From Carallia brachiata (Eukaryota; Streptophyta; Magnoliopsida; Malpighiales; Rhizophoraceae), in contig JADCRB010000021.1 in NCBI GenBank assembly GCA_021464245.1, positions 2,493,484 to 2,557,483 of the forward strand: a stretch of 64,000 nucleotides of DNA, in the 5' to 3' direction. Position 1 is the first letter of the stretch. Each line of letters starts with the position of its first letter. Shown in pieces: positions 13,001-25,754 of this stretch. Made by a program: the position numbers and the translations under genes. The notes under the pieces are model-generated. The model saw only the letters and a list, made by a program, of their open reading frames with translations. It had not been told where the DNA came from and did no database searches.

Positions 13001-14261
13001 ATTCCTTGAGAGACCTACCTTAGATTTCCAGTAGGCTTGATTCCCAGATTTTTATTTCTTTCTTCCGCTTCATAATACTCGCTTTGTTCATTTGTTGTGT
13101 GAACGTGAATGGTCCCCTCCACCCCCATCCCACCCCATTCCAACACAGGCTCTGGTTGAACCTATAGTTATCAGCGCGTATCGGGTTAAAGCTCTAAACG
13201 AGGGATTTCTCTGTCTGGATCATCATTGCCTTCGCTAAAAGAACGGACAAACTCTGAGACCCCGCACAAATGCAAAAAAATGGCAGGCACCAACTGCACA
13301 AGAACAAAACGGTCCCCAACTGCCAGTCACACATCGCCCCAAGACTAGGACCTTTTGATAATTGATACTTCTAGTAACCCATACCGTCTCTTTTACATGG
13401 CTTTTCTTGGACCAGACACAGAGAATGGTTACCCATCAACTCTATGATGGCCCCTTTATGTCTTATGGTAAATAATAAATGTGCCCACATAAAGGATCAA
13501 GCCCAAAGGTAAGCCCCACCAATACCGTCTTTATAACATTCATTATTGTACGATATCATCCCACGAGTTATGACGAACAAACTGTGACAAACATCATTGA
13601 AACATCGCCAAGGACAAGTATACACAGCCAAAGTAATAAGAATTGCGAAAAGTTTGAGCGATGATAATTTTTGGTCTGATAAAATATACAAAAAATTATA
13701 AGTGTTAAAATTTTTAATAACAATATTCACATTTTAAGTAATAAAAATTTATTACTTAAATTTTTAGATATTGTTACTAAAAATTATTATATTATTACTA
13801 TGGAGACAATTTCTCGCACAAATTTCTCGGACAGCCAATCCATACTCATAAGAATTAGCCCAACTTAATTAATATGTAGTTCTATTTTCTACCAGCTTCA
13901 AAAACTAATGTCCTCTGGCAGCCAAGAATAAAAGAAACAATGGGCATTAGGCAGATTAACTGCTTGCGCAAACCATGAACTTCGTGCTCGGTGAGAGGCA
14001 AAAGGAGTTGAATACAAACCAGACTCTGATAAGCACACAGCCTTAACCCAGCTTGTTTTTCATCCTCTAGGTCCAATCAACATTGTCGATTGTAAGATAT
14101 ATTGAAAGTCCGGCACACATCTAATGCCCCCAGCAGTGTGATCTTGGACTTGCAAAAGTTTTTGTTTGGAGTTTTGACGATCGCCTACCTCACAAGATGG
14201 TGTTGATAAAAGGGTATAAGGTCTTTGGAAATCCTAAATTTTTAGAAATTTTTTAATTAAT
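10006..14261. other. Intergenic, no gene supported
   Basis: More than 4 kb of AT-rich DNA without a credible gene. Short open frames (10015-10200, 12291-12485, 13479-13730, 13882-14076) have no family resemblance and no splice-consistent partners. No RNA gene was recognised. Confidence 0.55.
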
Positions 14262-14980
14262 GGTCTGTTTGGTTTACTTGTTGATTATTACTGTTATTGT
14301 TGTTACTGATTATTATTACTGATTGTGGATTGTTATTCTTAATTACTGTTACTAATTACTAAAATAAAATTATAACGTCTGATTAAATTGATATTTGTTG
14401 TTTTCTGTTCAAATCATAAAAATGATCATTTTGTATATTACATATATTTTTTTCATTGGCATCATGCTTGTAAAGAAAAAATTTATTCATTTTGATTGTT
14501 TATACGTAAGCGAATTTTAATTGCATAATATATTCTATGGCTCCAAAAAAAATAATTTGTTACAAGTTCCAATAAAAAACACTCAATAATTTTTTAGTCA
14601 ATAAAACAATAATTTCATAAAAAATTTTAAAAAATATGTTTAATGAAATTTGACATAAAACTTAATATAATGTCTTGTTTCTATTAGTAACTATTAGTAC
14701 TATTTTTTACAAATAAAATAAAATAACTTAATTTATTTAAAAATTTAAAATATATATAAATTTAGTCATACAAATAAAATTAAAAAAAAATATTTTAATC
14801 TAAAGAATTTATATCAGCAATTGAGAGTTTTAAAAAGTAGACATAACTTACTTTTTAAAACAGCAACTGATTGGACAATTAATAATTTTTTCAAATATTT
14901 TACCAAATATTCGTATCCCTCCCTTTTTAAACTAAAATATAAATACACTCCTCAAAAAATAGAATCAAACATCCTCTAAA
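14262..14980. repeat. Possible non-autonomous terminal-inverted-repeat element
   Basis: The left edge reads GGTCTGTTTGGTTTAC and the reverse complement of the right edge reads GAGGATGTTTGATTCTA, a short imperfect inverted repeat framing about 700 bp of very AT-rich sequence with no coding content. No clear target-site duplication was found, so the boundaries are approximate. Confidence 0.3.
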
Positions 14981-16514
14981 TACTACATGCTTTTCAGGTT
15001 TGAAACTACACAATGTTCAATTTACATGTTATATGAGTCAATTTTTGGACTGTAATTGGTTAATCAGAAAAGTAAAACATTTGACCAAATTGTAAAGGAA
15101 TAAAAAAGCACCCAATTATTATATTCTGAAAATCGAGGACTTATCTGTATCCTTGATGATTAGGAGCCATAGTCTCATTAGCATCTTTCTCTTTCAACTA
15201 CTAAACTACAAATTTTGAAAAGATAAGAAAATATGTTCTAAAAATACCAAAAAATATCCACATATGTGACCAAAAAAAAATCATAAATTGTCAAAAATAT
15301 ATATATATATAATTTTGTCTTTTATTTGTAGATAAAAGAAGAAAAATTCAATAAAAACATACGTGGATATAAATCTATGTTTTTAAAGTATATTTGAATA
15401 GTTTTTATTCAATCTCAATTAGATTAAATTGCATATATAACGATATTGTCAATTAATTCACGTCTTCTTCTACTAATTAAAAAAAAAAGCTAATTCACGT
15501 CCAAAAAAAATTATATAGAATAAAAATTAAAAATTTAAGACTAATTTAACAATTCAAAACAGTTTGATACTTAATTACAGAAATTCCAAAAAATTTAAGA
15601 CTTTCAATTTATTCAACCTATTAATAAAGCAGTTCTCTTCCACAAACGGCGCCGATTTTTCTTGGAAAAAAAGGAGATTTTTCAACTGTCGTCCCATCCT
15701 GACTAAATTAAAGGAGTTAAAACTTTAAATATCGATTTGTATTTTTTCTTTCTTTTTTTTTTTTGAGCCAGAAAAATTCGATCTCCGGCATCGCTTCTAT
15801 CTCATTTGCTACAATGAAACAGTCAAAGCAACAACACTAGAAGCTGAAAGGCGTGATTGGCTTGTTTCTCATAAAGCAGTTACAGCAGACATAGGAATGG
15901 AACAAAGATAACTATAGATAGTGGAATTGTCACTGGTTTGGTGAGATACTTGTGTTAAAGGCCACCATTTTCACTCGCCAAGATCCAAACCAACCCAATA
16001 AAAATAACTGGTTAATAGGAAAAAAAACAGGGAGGGAGAAAGTGTGATCTCCGACAGGCCACACCCGCTAGACGGGAAAGTAGCCTTACACCCCCGGTGA
16101 GACATTTTTAAGGGACACAAAAAAATAAAAAAGAAAGATCGCTTGTAGCACTGGCAAACAGGCATACATACGCTTTAGAGAAAATCGGCAAGGGAAACGA
16201 AACATGCTACTTTTGGATTCTACTTTTCATTCTTCCTATGATCTTTTGTACATATATAGTTCTAGGTACAAAAAAAGCAAGCTTAAAATACAAATAGACT
16301 ACCTCACTGGCCATCATTTAGTGAAGTCCCCAGCTGCATACAAAAACAGACCCACTTCTGTCAAAGTTAGCCTTTTGATCACCGAGTAGCAATTCAATCC
16401 TGACCAAACCTTTATGTAATGGTTGGTGTGTGACCAAAATCAAAACTAAAAACCAAACAACCTAAAACACCTTTTCTGGACTAACTTTGTTCTTTATCTT
16501 CTTTTACTACGTCC
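14981..16514. other. Intergenic / 3' flank of LOG, no gene supported
   Basis: AT-rich sequence; the right end (about 16380-16514) is probably the 3' untranslated region and flank of the LOG gene on the minus strand. Open frames at 15971-16165 and 16204-16389 are not supported. Confidence 0.55.
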
Positions 16515-16608
16515 CTATAATAGAGCCACCTCAGTCTGCAAAGCGGTTGAATTGAACCCCACCTGCAGTTGCTGCGGTTGTTGTTGCTGCTCAATCTCCC
16601 ATCTTCCT

Positions 16609-17999
16609 TTAGCTAAGACTCACATGCACAGGCACATACTCCTAACCCCACAAAACAGTGTCATCATTTCCAAGCAAACATCAGACAAAGAAGATAGACA
16701 CCAAGATGGCAAACACAGAAAGATTATTTCTTGGAGCACCTTATTGTCTTTTCCCTTCGAGAACAACAAATTATTAAACCCCTAACTTATGTTTGACCAC
16801 AAAGTAAAGCAACCCATAACATCTAACCTCAAGTTTCTGGAAAAGTTCTTTGGCGTTTGGTGCAGAGACAATGATGTTGCGCTGGCAAGGTTTGATGAAG
16901 CCATCATCCACAGCTTTATCAATGAAAGTCAGAAGGTAGTTATAGTAACCATCAACGTTAAGCAAGCCCACCTGGATAGTTTTGGAAGCCAACAGTTATT
17001 AATTAGGGTCTGAAATAAAGAACTAACAACGTTAATTGGCTAATTTTGGAAGCTCACAGGCTTATCATGAATACCCAGTTGAGCCCAAGTGATGACTTCT
17101 AACAACTCCTCCAAAGTTCCATACCCACCTGGAACCAAATTAAGTAGAGAAAAAGACAGAAGAACCGCTGACTACTTAAGAAACAAAAGGGTTAATTAAA
17201 GTGGTGATCTTGCATATTCTATGCAAGCGAAAGAGAGGGATATGGGACATGGGACCTGGCAAGGCAATAAAACAATCAGAATGGCGGGCCATTTCTGCCT
17301 TCCTTTGGTGCATGTCGGCTACTGGCCTCACCTCTCCAACTGTTTCACCGGTAATCTGTAGCTCCACGCCACACAATATATCATTGTATATTAACGAATA
17401 CACACAATCAAGGCAGAAAGGGCCAAACTTTGAGGCACAAGAGGGAAAATAATGCCCAAGACAAGACAACAGCATAGCTTTATTTATTATCGACAAAAAT
17501 AAAAACTCCCAACTTGGAATAAGATATGAGATATTACTGCTGACCTCTTTGCTCATCAGAGTTCTGGGTATGATCCTGTGACCAGAAACCCGCACAGAGA
17601 TAAGATCAATCAAGTGAATAAGCAAAACTTAGAACAACAATGGTGACTCAAATAAGGAGCAAGTAATATTATTGTACCCAAGAACATTGCCTCCACCGCG
17701 ATGAACAGCCTGTGAGACCAAACCCATCAACCCAATACTCCCTCCTCCATAAACAAGGTCCAACCTTCTTGCTACCTTCGCGAAAGCATATACATACATA
17801 CATAAATAACAAAGAGAAACCCTCAGGATAGAAGGACGCCTAAAAGAAAGGCAAGGAGAAAGATAAAGGTGTAGACTTTGGGTACCAGCTCTTGCGCCAG
17901 TTCAATGGCGGCATCTCTGTAGCAATCTCTCTTCCCGATACTGCTGCCACAGAAGACGCAAACCCTTCTGAACCTTGATTTTACTACTTTCCCATCCAT
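16609..17999 (-). CDS. LOG: Cytokinin riboside 5'-monophosphate phosphoribohydrolase (LOG family), 7 exons, shortened C-terminus
   Basis: LOG enzymes release active cytokinin bases from their nucleotide forms in the cytosol and nucleus. Minus-strand exons: 17886-17999, 17678-17775, 17545-17575, 17256-17355, 17058-17128, 16828-16971, 16609-16641, all GT-AG and in phase. The start is [10 protein letters not shown] before the Rossmann-like first strand [37 protein letters not shown], the Arg-containing [13 protein letters not shown] and the catalytic PGGYGTLEE (residues 114-122, PGGxGTxxE) all follow. The catalytic core is complete. The last exon starts EYVPVH as in the family but then stops after VSLS, giving 196 aa. 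A second frame resumes just downstream with LAKGRWEIE and a Gln-rich run, ending QTEVALL at 16515, as expected for a LOG8-like tail. About 2 nt appear lost near 16619-16623. The core enzyme may still work. Confidence 0.9.
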
Positions 18000-18091
18000 G
18001 TCCTTTCTCTTTCTTTCTATTGGAAATTAACCAATTTCCCACCTATCAGTTATCAGTTTGGTTCACAGTCGCTGCCGGGCAATGGGAAGTG

Positions 18092-18103
18092 TAAAATATA
18101 TAG
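18092..18103 (-). promoter_or_regulatory. Probable TATA box of the LOG gene
   Basis: Minus-strand CTATATATTTTA lies about 95 bp upstream of the LOG start codon, in the usual place for a plant core promoter. Confidence 0.5.
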
Positions 18104-21100
18104 AGCGCGTGCCGGTTGGGTGTGTCTGGTGGGGGGATGTGTGACTGTAGAAAACAGCAAAGTAAAATAGAACGGCCACCAACATTTTTAAAAAGAAAAA
18201 AAAAAGGGATATTTTAACATAAATAGAAAAAAAATTAGTGAGATTATTTAAATAAAAATAAAATTAAAGTAATTTGTACTATTAAGTTATTAAAATTTAA
18301 AAAAATAAAAAAAATTATTAAATATTATTAATACATTATATAAATACAATAAAAAAATAAATAAGAAAATATTATAATTTTGATGAGACCCACAGGAAAG
18401 AGGGCAAAGAGAGGGGGAACAGAGTAGGTCAGTCTCTGTGGGAGAACCCCACCCCCTACACGTGGCGATATATGATGTGGGAATGATGAAGGTTCATGTT
18501 CCCCAATGTAAAATAGGCAATTATCCAATCTCTCTCTACTAGTGGCGATTTTAATGCAAGCAATCATAACATTGGTGGCTGAAACACGTGCGTGCAGGGA
18601 GCCTTTGCGCATCAAATCAGAAGATTAGTACTGCTGGCTCGGCGTAGGAGGAGTAAAAGTGCCATGGAGAATGAGCCATCGGCCATAGTCCATTGGGAGA
18701 AGCAAAGGCGAAAGGAAAGGATGAAGGTCTTAGTAGACACTGTCTGAGAGTAGGTCTGGTGATGGTCCTGATAAGTTGTCAATCATGTACCAATTGTTTG
18801 TTTTGACGTTCGATCATACTCAAAAGCCCATAAAAGCCTATTCTCTTTTTCCTATTGTATGTTTCTGCACTTGCTTTGAGGTTAAGTGCGCAGACATGTA
18901 TAAATAAATATATAAAAAAATATATAATTAATTTAATAAAATTTAATAATTTATTTAATTTTAATTTTTTTAAATTTAATATATTTTTAATAATTTAATA
19001 ATTTATATTAGTGTATATCTGATATACTCTCATCTATACATCTTTACTTAAATTCTTTTCATTTATAAGTCCGCATAACACAAGCAATCGCTTCTTTTAG
19101 CTAAATGGTTCGTTTTATATGGATGGGCTTCACTTCAAAAGGAAACTAGATGAAAAAAGAGGATGAAATTAAAAAATAATTCGACGCGTGGTACTGTCAA
19201 TGTTTTGGGCAATTAAAGCGATTGTTTGGGTGCTTCAGATTGGTCGGACTTATTTTAAAAGGGATGGGGGTTGAACCACTAAAAATGAAGAGGATTTGGG
19301 TCATGGTTTCATAATCTACAAGACTAAATACATGACCAAGAAGTATTGGGATTAGGTTTAATATTAGTCTTTTAATATTTAAATCAGTAAAATGAATAAT
19401 AATGGAATTGTTACATGTAGTGAGCATAAAGTTATTGCTTTAAAAAAATGCTCTCTTAACGTATTTATAAGTAATTTAAAGAGCTTTTATTGACTGAACA
19501 GATGTACACTAGGAGCGGGAGTACCTTGTTTGGTAAATGAGCTTTACGGATCTCAGGGCAGATTTGGGATCAAGGTTAAGGATGTTTTCCTCTTTGTCTG
19601 GCGTTGACTCTTTAATCTTGAATTTAGACCTTCTCTTTATCACAGATAACAGAAAATGTTATTATACTAGACCTCGTTTTCCTAATCCTAATTTTTGCAT
19701 TATGAATATTTCTGTCAAAATTGGATTATTATATTAAAAAAAACTTAGATTTTCTTTAGCTGAAAAATTTAAGAGTCGGAGAAGTATTCTTAATTCAACG
19801 GTCAAAAAATGTGTACAAATTATTAAAATATTTATAATAATATTTACTTATCATTCATTTATCAATCATAATATTATTATTACTGTATTATTTTTTATTC
19901 ATTTTCTTTCAATTCAAACAGAGCATAAAATTCGAGCTTAAGATTAATGTTGTGATTAGATACGAAGAAAGTAAATAGAAAAAAAAAGAATAGAAATAAT
20001 ACAGTAATAATGATGTTATGATTAATAAAAAGTAATGATTAAAAAATTATGAAAAAATAAATAAATAATAATTTGTGAGAGAAAAAATGAAAAAATAATT
20101 ATTTAAATTAATAAAAAAATAAATAAAAAATATTTTTCTTTCTATTTTCCTTTATTTTTCCTTTAAAAATTTTCAATCACGGCCTAAATACATTAATAGC
20201 CAAAACTCTTAACACGGACCAAGATTTTCAATTTGAAGTTAGTGTGCCATTTTGGTTACTCCATGTCAGTGGGTCGTTTTGGTTGAAGAGAGTAGACCCG
20301 GCTAGCCATGGCTGCTATATTTTAGTTTTTCTTTGTTTAGTTTATTTGTTTAAGGATTTGTTACCAACTCCAGAGAATTCCCCGCTCAACGCGATGCGTC
20401 ATCCAAAAAGGTTTCATGACCTGTCGCCGATTATCAACGTCTTAGAATTTGCTTTCCCCACGCGCTGACATTCTGCACGCGCAGGTCTCAAATGGCTGTT
20501 GAGCGACCAAAGCTTCTCAAAGCCAGCAACAAAACCCAAAATGGTTCGCGCTTTAATCAAATGGGAATTAATTAATCATGGATTTTTTGTTTGGGTGCAA
20601 AACAATTAATTTAATCATAGATCCATGTAGTATGATCATTTAATTTAAATTAGATTTAAGGAGCCAGAAGTTCTATGTCAATTTGCATACGATTATTTCG
20701 GTCAAATTAAGCTCTTCGTTGATCAGAAATCTGATCCGTTGGGTTGTTGAATGGATGGTGGGGAGAAGCCAGATCGATGATAGGGACCCACAGAGTCGAG
20801 GGATTTTGTGCCTTGTTTGGTTTATTTTTAAGCTCCCGGGAGATAGGGGAGGAACTCGATCGAATGCGGTGGCCTGATGGGTTGAGGCCTTGGGGGCCAT
20901 GTAGATATGCATTCATGTTTGTGTAGGAACTCATTCCCTTCGTCAAACACTTAGCCCATTAATTAATGCTCCTCCGAGCTCTCCTGCCTCGTTCTCTACA
21001 TACTAATCTACTCTATGCTTTGTCCACATGTCACCATCTTACTACAGTTGAATTGTTGATCATAATTTTATTTTGTAAAATATTTGATAAAATTTTGTAA

Positions 21101-22102
21101 GTGTAATTAAGGTGATATTAATTATTAAATGATTAAATTTTAAAAAATAAACTATTAGATGATTTTGAATAGAATTATTGTCATTTTAATATTATTTAAA
21201 ATCTAATTTTGTAATAAGGTTTTTTATTTTTAAGTGTAAGATTTCTGGTTAATCCTACTGATTTCGTAGCAAGGTATGAAATGGATATCTTATAACTCTT
21301 TCTTTTTTCTACATATATTTTTTTAATCTTCCTGTCCTCATAAAGCATGGTATTCACAAGATTCTTTCGTATAACTCGTGTAAGAGTAACAGAATTGGCC
21401 ACTCGACTCCTGCAAGAAACAAGGGACCCGTTTCTCCTAGCAGGCCCGAAAAAAGAAAAAAAATGTAACAACAATTTCAGAATGAACATTTGATGCAACA
21501 CAAGGAACTCATATCATACACGCAATGTCTTGAAGCTGTTTACGAACAGGCGTAAATAAACATGTAAAAATGTTAATTAAGATGAACTTTAGACTGCTGA
21601 TTAATATGCAATCTCATATTATATATATATATAGTGGCTAATTGTAGCTTACAAACACTCAAACGTATGCTAAAGTGGTGGGTAATACCAATACGATGCG
21701 TGAACTACCGTTAAATTGACAGGGTTGATGATGCGGGTTAATCAGGAGACTGGGCACTTGCCATACATAAGTTATGTGTTGTGTATAGAAAAAAAATTTT
21801 TTTTTTGGCTGTTTTTAAGGTGACTATTTCGTAACTATTATTATACGATATGATAGACAAATTATACGATAAAGCAGAAAAATTAGGAAAAAATTATACG
21901 ACATATTAAAAAAATTATATGATACGTGTAATTAATTATTAAATTTTTATAATGATTAATTTTATGTGTTTGATAATTTTTTTAACATTTCATATAATTT
22001 TTTTTATTTTCTCTATCTTACATATATTTGTTTGACATATCATATATAAACAAAAATAAAATAATTACTTAATAGACAGTTACATAGTAATACTTTATGC
22101 GT
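18104..22102. other. Intergenic, no gene supported
   Basis: AT-rich flank with small fold-back stretches (about 18235-18345 and 18898-19050). The segment 20673-20946 is open on both strands in several frames but shows no family resemblance. No RNA gene seen. Confidence 0.55.
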
Positions 22103-22110
22103 ATATACAT

Positions 22111-22749
22111 AAATGAAGTTAGAACTGAACCGGACCGGCCGGTTCAACCAATTAAATCGGTGATCGGTTTTTGGTCTGAAAATAGGATGTGGACCAAACC
22201 GGAAAAAATTGGTAAAAAACCGAAAAAATCGGTCAAAAATCTGGAAAATTGGCAAAAAATCGGATTGGTTGAACCGGTTTAATTTAAATAAAAAAATTTT
22301 AAATTATAATTTGAACCAAAATTTTATCTAAATTATAATTAAAATTCTAATTTTAACTAAAAATTTTAATTTAGTTCTCAATTGATTAAAATTTTTAATT
22401 TAATCTTTAAAATTAAAAAAATGAATATTTAACAATTATTTATAAATATTATTTTTTCAATTAATTTTTATAAATTATATTTTATTAAATATACTAATTG
22501 TAATATCTTTAATGTATGTAAATATTAATATAATTCTTAAAATATAATTTATTTTAAATATTTATTATCATTCTTATATAATATAATATTTTATATAATT
22601 ATATAAGTTATATAAAAAATTTAATTTTTATATGTTTAATATTAAATATCAATTTTATTGATTCAATTACGGTTATACCGATCAAACTGATTGAACCTTA
22701 AACTACTAATTTTTTTAGTTCACTCCTCAATTCAATTTTTAAAACCTTA
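22111..22749. mobile_element. hAT-like non-autonomous element, 639 bp, with 8-bp target-site duplication
   Basis: The segment is flanked by the same 8 bases, ATATACAT, at 22103-22110 and 22750-22757. An 8-bp duplication is the mark of the hAT superfamily. The left part is packed with ACCGGTT-type motifs (ACCGGACCGGCCGGTTCAAC at 22131-22150, GGTTGAACCGGTTT near 22267), the interior is AT-rich without coding capacity, and the right end reads CAATTTTTAAAACCTTA. It shares its motifs with the elements at 30780-31434 and 45170-45797. Terminal repeats are imperfect in this copy. Confidence 0.7.
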
Positions 22750-22757
22750 ATATACAT

Positions 22758-25754
22758 ACATACGTTATGATGATGGGGTGAGATGAAGAGAGAGGGGGCA
22801 GGAGGAATGAATGAAAGGTGATGTGGTTGCTGGAGCAGAGCAGAGGAATGATTATCCTGCGCCGTCTCTCCCACCACACATTACATATATGTCCACATCT
22901 TCGTTGGATTTGCATACTTGTTTTGTTGAATTTAAATGGGCCGGCCGCTCCCATATTAAGCTTTTTTTTTTTTACCTCTCCATGTAATTCATGTGAAGTG
23001 CCAATTCTGATGCTGTGTTCGGAAGGGTAAAAAACATGGAGAAGGGAAAGAATATGAGAGAGAGGGAAAATGAGATGGGGCTCATCGGACCCCACTAAGA
23101 TTGCATTCCTTCAATTTTGAAAAAATATCTTTATAAGTTTAAATAAAATATTATTAATTTTTTTAATCTATTTTTGTCTTCACATCTCACGTTCTTAAAA
23201 ATAAAAAAGATAAAATATTTTCTTTTCTTCTAATATTTATTATGCCTAAAACCGTGTGTTTACAAAGCGATGGGTGCACTTTTTACTGTTTTTTGTCGCC
23301 TTTGAGCTCAACTCTTTCTACTAATTAAGGAAAATAAAATTAAGGCGTATCTCCTTCCCACCGTCCACGGTCCAAATCTAAACCTTTTGACTGGGTGAAA
23401 CTATGCAATGGGACAGATAGATACCAAGATGGATGGAGGAGGCAGACAATTAGTACCAAATTCTATGTCATGGGGAAAAACGGGTAAAGATAGAGCTTCG
23501 AACGTCACTTTCCATTTTGAAATTCCAACGCGAGAAAAATGTTTATGTCATAAGACCCGTCAGCCTCCATAAGCGAGAGAAAGTAGTATTACTGTCATAT
23601 ATTCCTGATTAAAGAAAAGCATCATGCCATTAACCAACCAACAATAATTCATCAGTCATTCAGTGACATATATGCTCAAGCTGGATGGCCTATTCACCCT
23701 TAACCCGAAGAGTAAAGATAGATTAGGGTTCATCTTTCGTGTCCTAATCAAATTAAGAAAACAATCACCTCAATTTAATTTAAAACTAACAAATATAATG
23801 TGAACTATCCAACTTCACTAGTCTGGTACTATTATACATATTTGAAAAGAACACGGCGTTTCTCTCTTCTCCAAGATCAGAACCCCCTTGTTTTCTGCTT
23901 CTACAGTTCTGCGCCATCGTCGAGCATCTTGCTAAAACTTTAGCAAATAAAGGAAAAAAAAAACCGCGTTCGTAATTGTAAAAAATAGTAATATTCTCTT
24001 TTAATTTGATTTTTGTCTTTTCCTCTAATCAAAGAAATATCTGCTACGATCCACTTAAAGACTTAGGCAAATAAGTGAGGAAGCCTAAAAATATTATAAG
24101 TTATATCATATTTTATTAATAAAAGATTTTACACTCTTTCCATCCAAAATGGAGGGAAAAAAAAACAAAAAATCACCACAACAAAGGGTCCAAGAATTTC
24201 TTTTGCAGTTTTCTAAGATTGGAAATCATAAATTCCCATTTTTTACAAACCTACACCAACCCCCCCCCCCCCCCCCAAAAAAAACCCACCCAAGATGGAG
24301 ACATTAATGCTATAACCTGGATATGGGGATTGAATTACTGAGAAATTATTAGTTATAAGTTTACCAATAGGGTCACTAAATATTACCGAGAGACTAGACT
24401 ACCCACCCACCAATGGGAGCCGTTTGCAAGCAAATTATTTGGACCGTTACTGAATGATAGTCCACGACCTTGGAATTGGGCTTTTGTAGTGTCAAATGCA
24501 CAACGTATTCATATGTCTCGAATGAATCTACAAGTCCGATTTTAGATCCAAGTCCCGCACTCACTCTTTCTGCTTGCAAATATCAATCCCCACCCAAATA
24601 ACTGGACTGGCCCAATGAAATTACACAGAGCAATCGAGTTTTAAAGTTAGAGGAGATCTACAAACAAGCCCCATTCTGTTATTTACCAATTACAAATGCC
24701 ACTCAAGCTACCTAATGACAATCTCTTTAAAATGACATCATTTGGTAACTTTGCAGAGTATCTCGTCAAAAAAAAAAAAAAATTCTATTAACAGAAAGTT
24801 TTCTGGAAGTCCATTAAATAGTAAGCAAAACAGGAGATAAAAAAAAAGAAAAAAAAGGAGAATAACTCTTCCAAAACTATCTTTGGCTTAACAACCCCGA
24901 TGTCGAGCTGATAATTCATATCGTATTTGCCCTCTAAATCATAAATGAACTTCAAAAAGAGGGAGAGCAAAGTTTAGCTTCCTTGTTAAAAGCTATATTT
25001 TGCTTGTAGAGTTGGGCTTATGTATAAAGGGTAGAGGCCCAGACGGGAAGGAGCCAGAAATTGGTGGTGGGCCTGGTGGCTGCTCGGTACCAAGGTTCCG
25101 TTCCCGTTGGTGCAATGCCAGGTCATGTGCACTCTGCTCCAAGGAAAAAAAACAAAAAGTCAAAATGCGAAACAAACGAAAACTTTTCAGCGCTCTCTCT
25201 CTATTTATTTTGTTCTTTTGGTTTATTGACAGTCAAAACCTTTTACGTAATTCTAGATGCTCAAAAACATACCCATTTTTTGTAGACGGAAGAATAGACT
25301 CTGTAAGCTCGTGACACGGCACTGACGGCAGCCGAAGTTGAAATTTTTGATTGAGAGAAAATACAAATTCACCTTTTAAATTTGCATGTGGCAAATCTGA
25401 CATGGATAACATTTACTAAAATTTATGCAAAAAGGCCCAACTTGCTTATGCCGTTCTCCTTTCTTTCTCTAATCGGGCTTAGAAGTTTCTTATTCATAAT
25501 CGAAATTCCTACTCTATGAGAAATTGAACTTTTTTCGATTATTTAGAATAAACTTTTTTTTTGGGGGATAAATGAACGAATTTTTATTGATGTGTAACAT
25601 TTAGAACAAACTTGATTCTTTGGAATGCTAAATGAATTTCCAATGTGCTAGATTATTGAATTGTAAGTATCCCTGGAGGAATGGAATGGAACGAAAAATT
25701 CGGTATTGTGTATGGACATTAACATGGTGTGCAGTGGTCGTCAGGACCCTCTCA
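22758..25754. other. Intergenic, no gene supported; contains a 17-C tract
   Basis: The stretch includes a run of 17 C (24260-24276) followed by A-rich sequence, and poly-A at 24769-24781. Open frames at 22739-23095 and 25000-25314 were examined and not supported. The right end is the 3' flank of the expansin-like gene. Confidence 0.55.

Noticed and set aside
16613..16623. GTGAGTCTTAG as a tiny intron that might rescue the LOG tail
   Set aside because: Eleven bases is far too short to be spliced; a 2-nt loss is the simpler explanation.
20673..20946. Region open on both strands in four frames, possible gene
   Set aside because: Multi-frame openness without splice partners or motifs points to base composition, not selection.
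22739..23095. 118-codon minus-strand open frame
   Set aside because: No recognisable family, overlaps an opposing frame, and its 3' end runs into the end of the hAT-like element.
25000..25314. Overlapping plus-strand open frames of 74-104 codons
   Set aside because: Two frames are open at once, ends are Lys/Phe-rich low complexity, and no homologue comes to mind.
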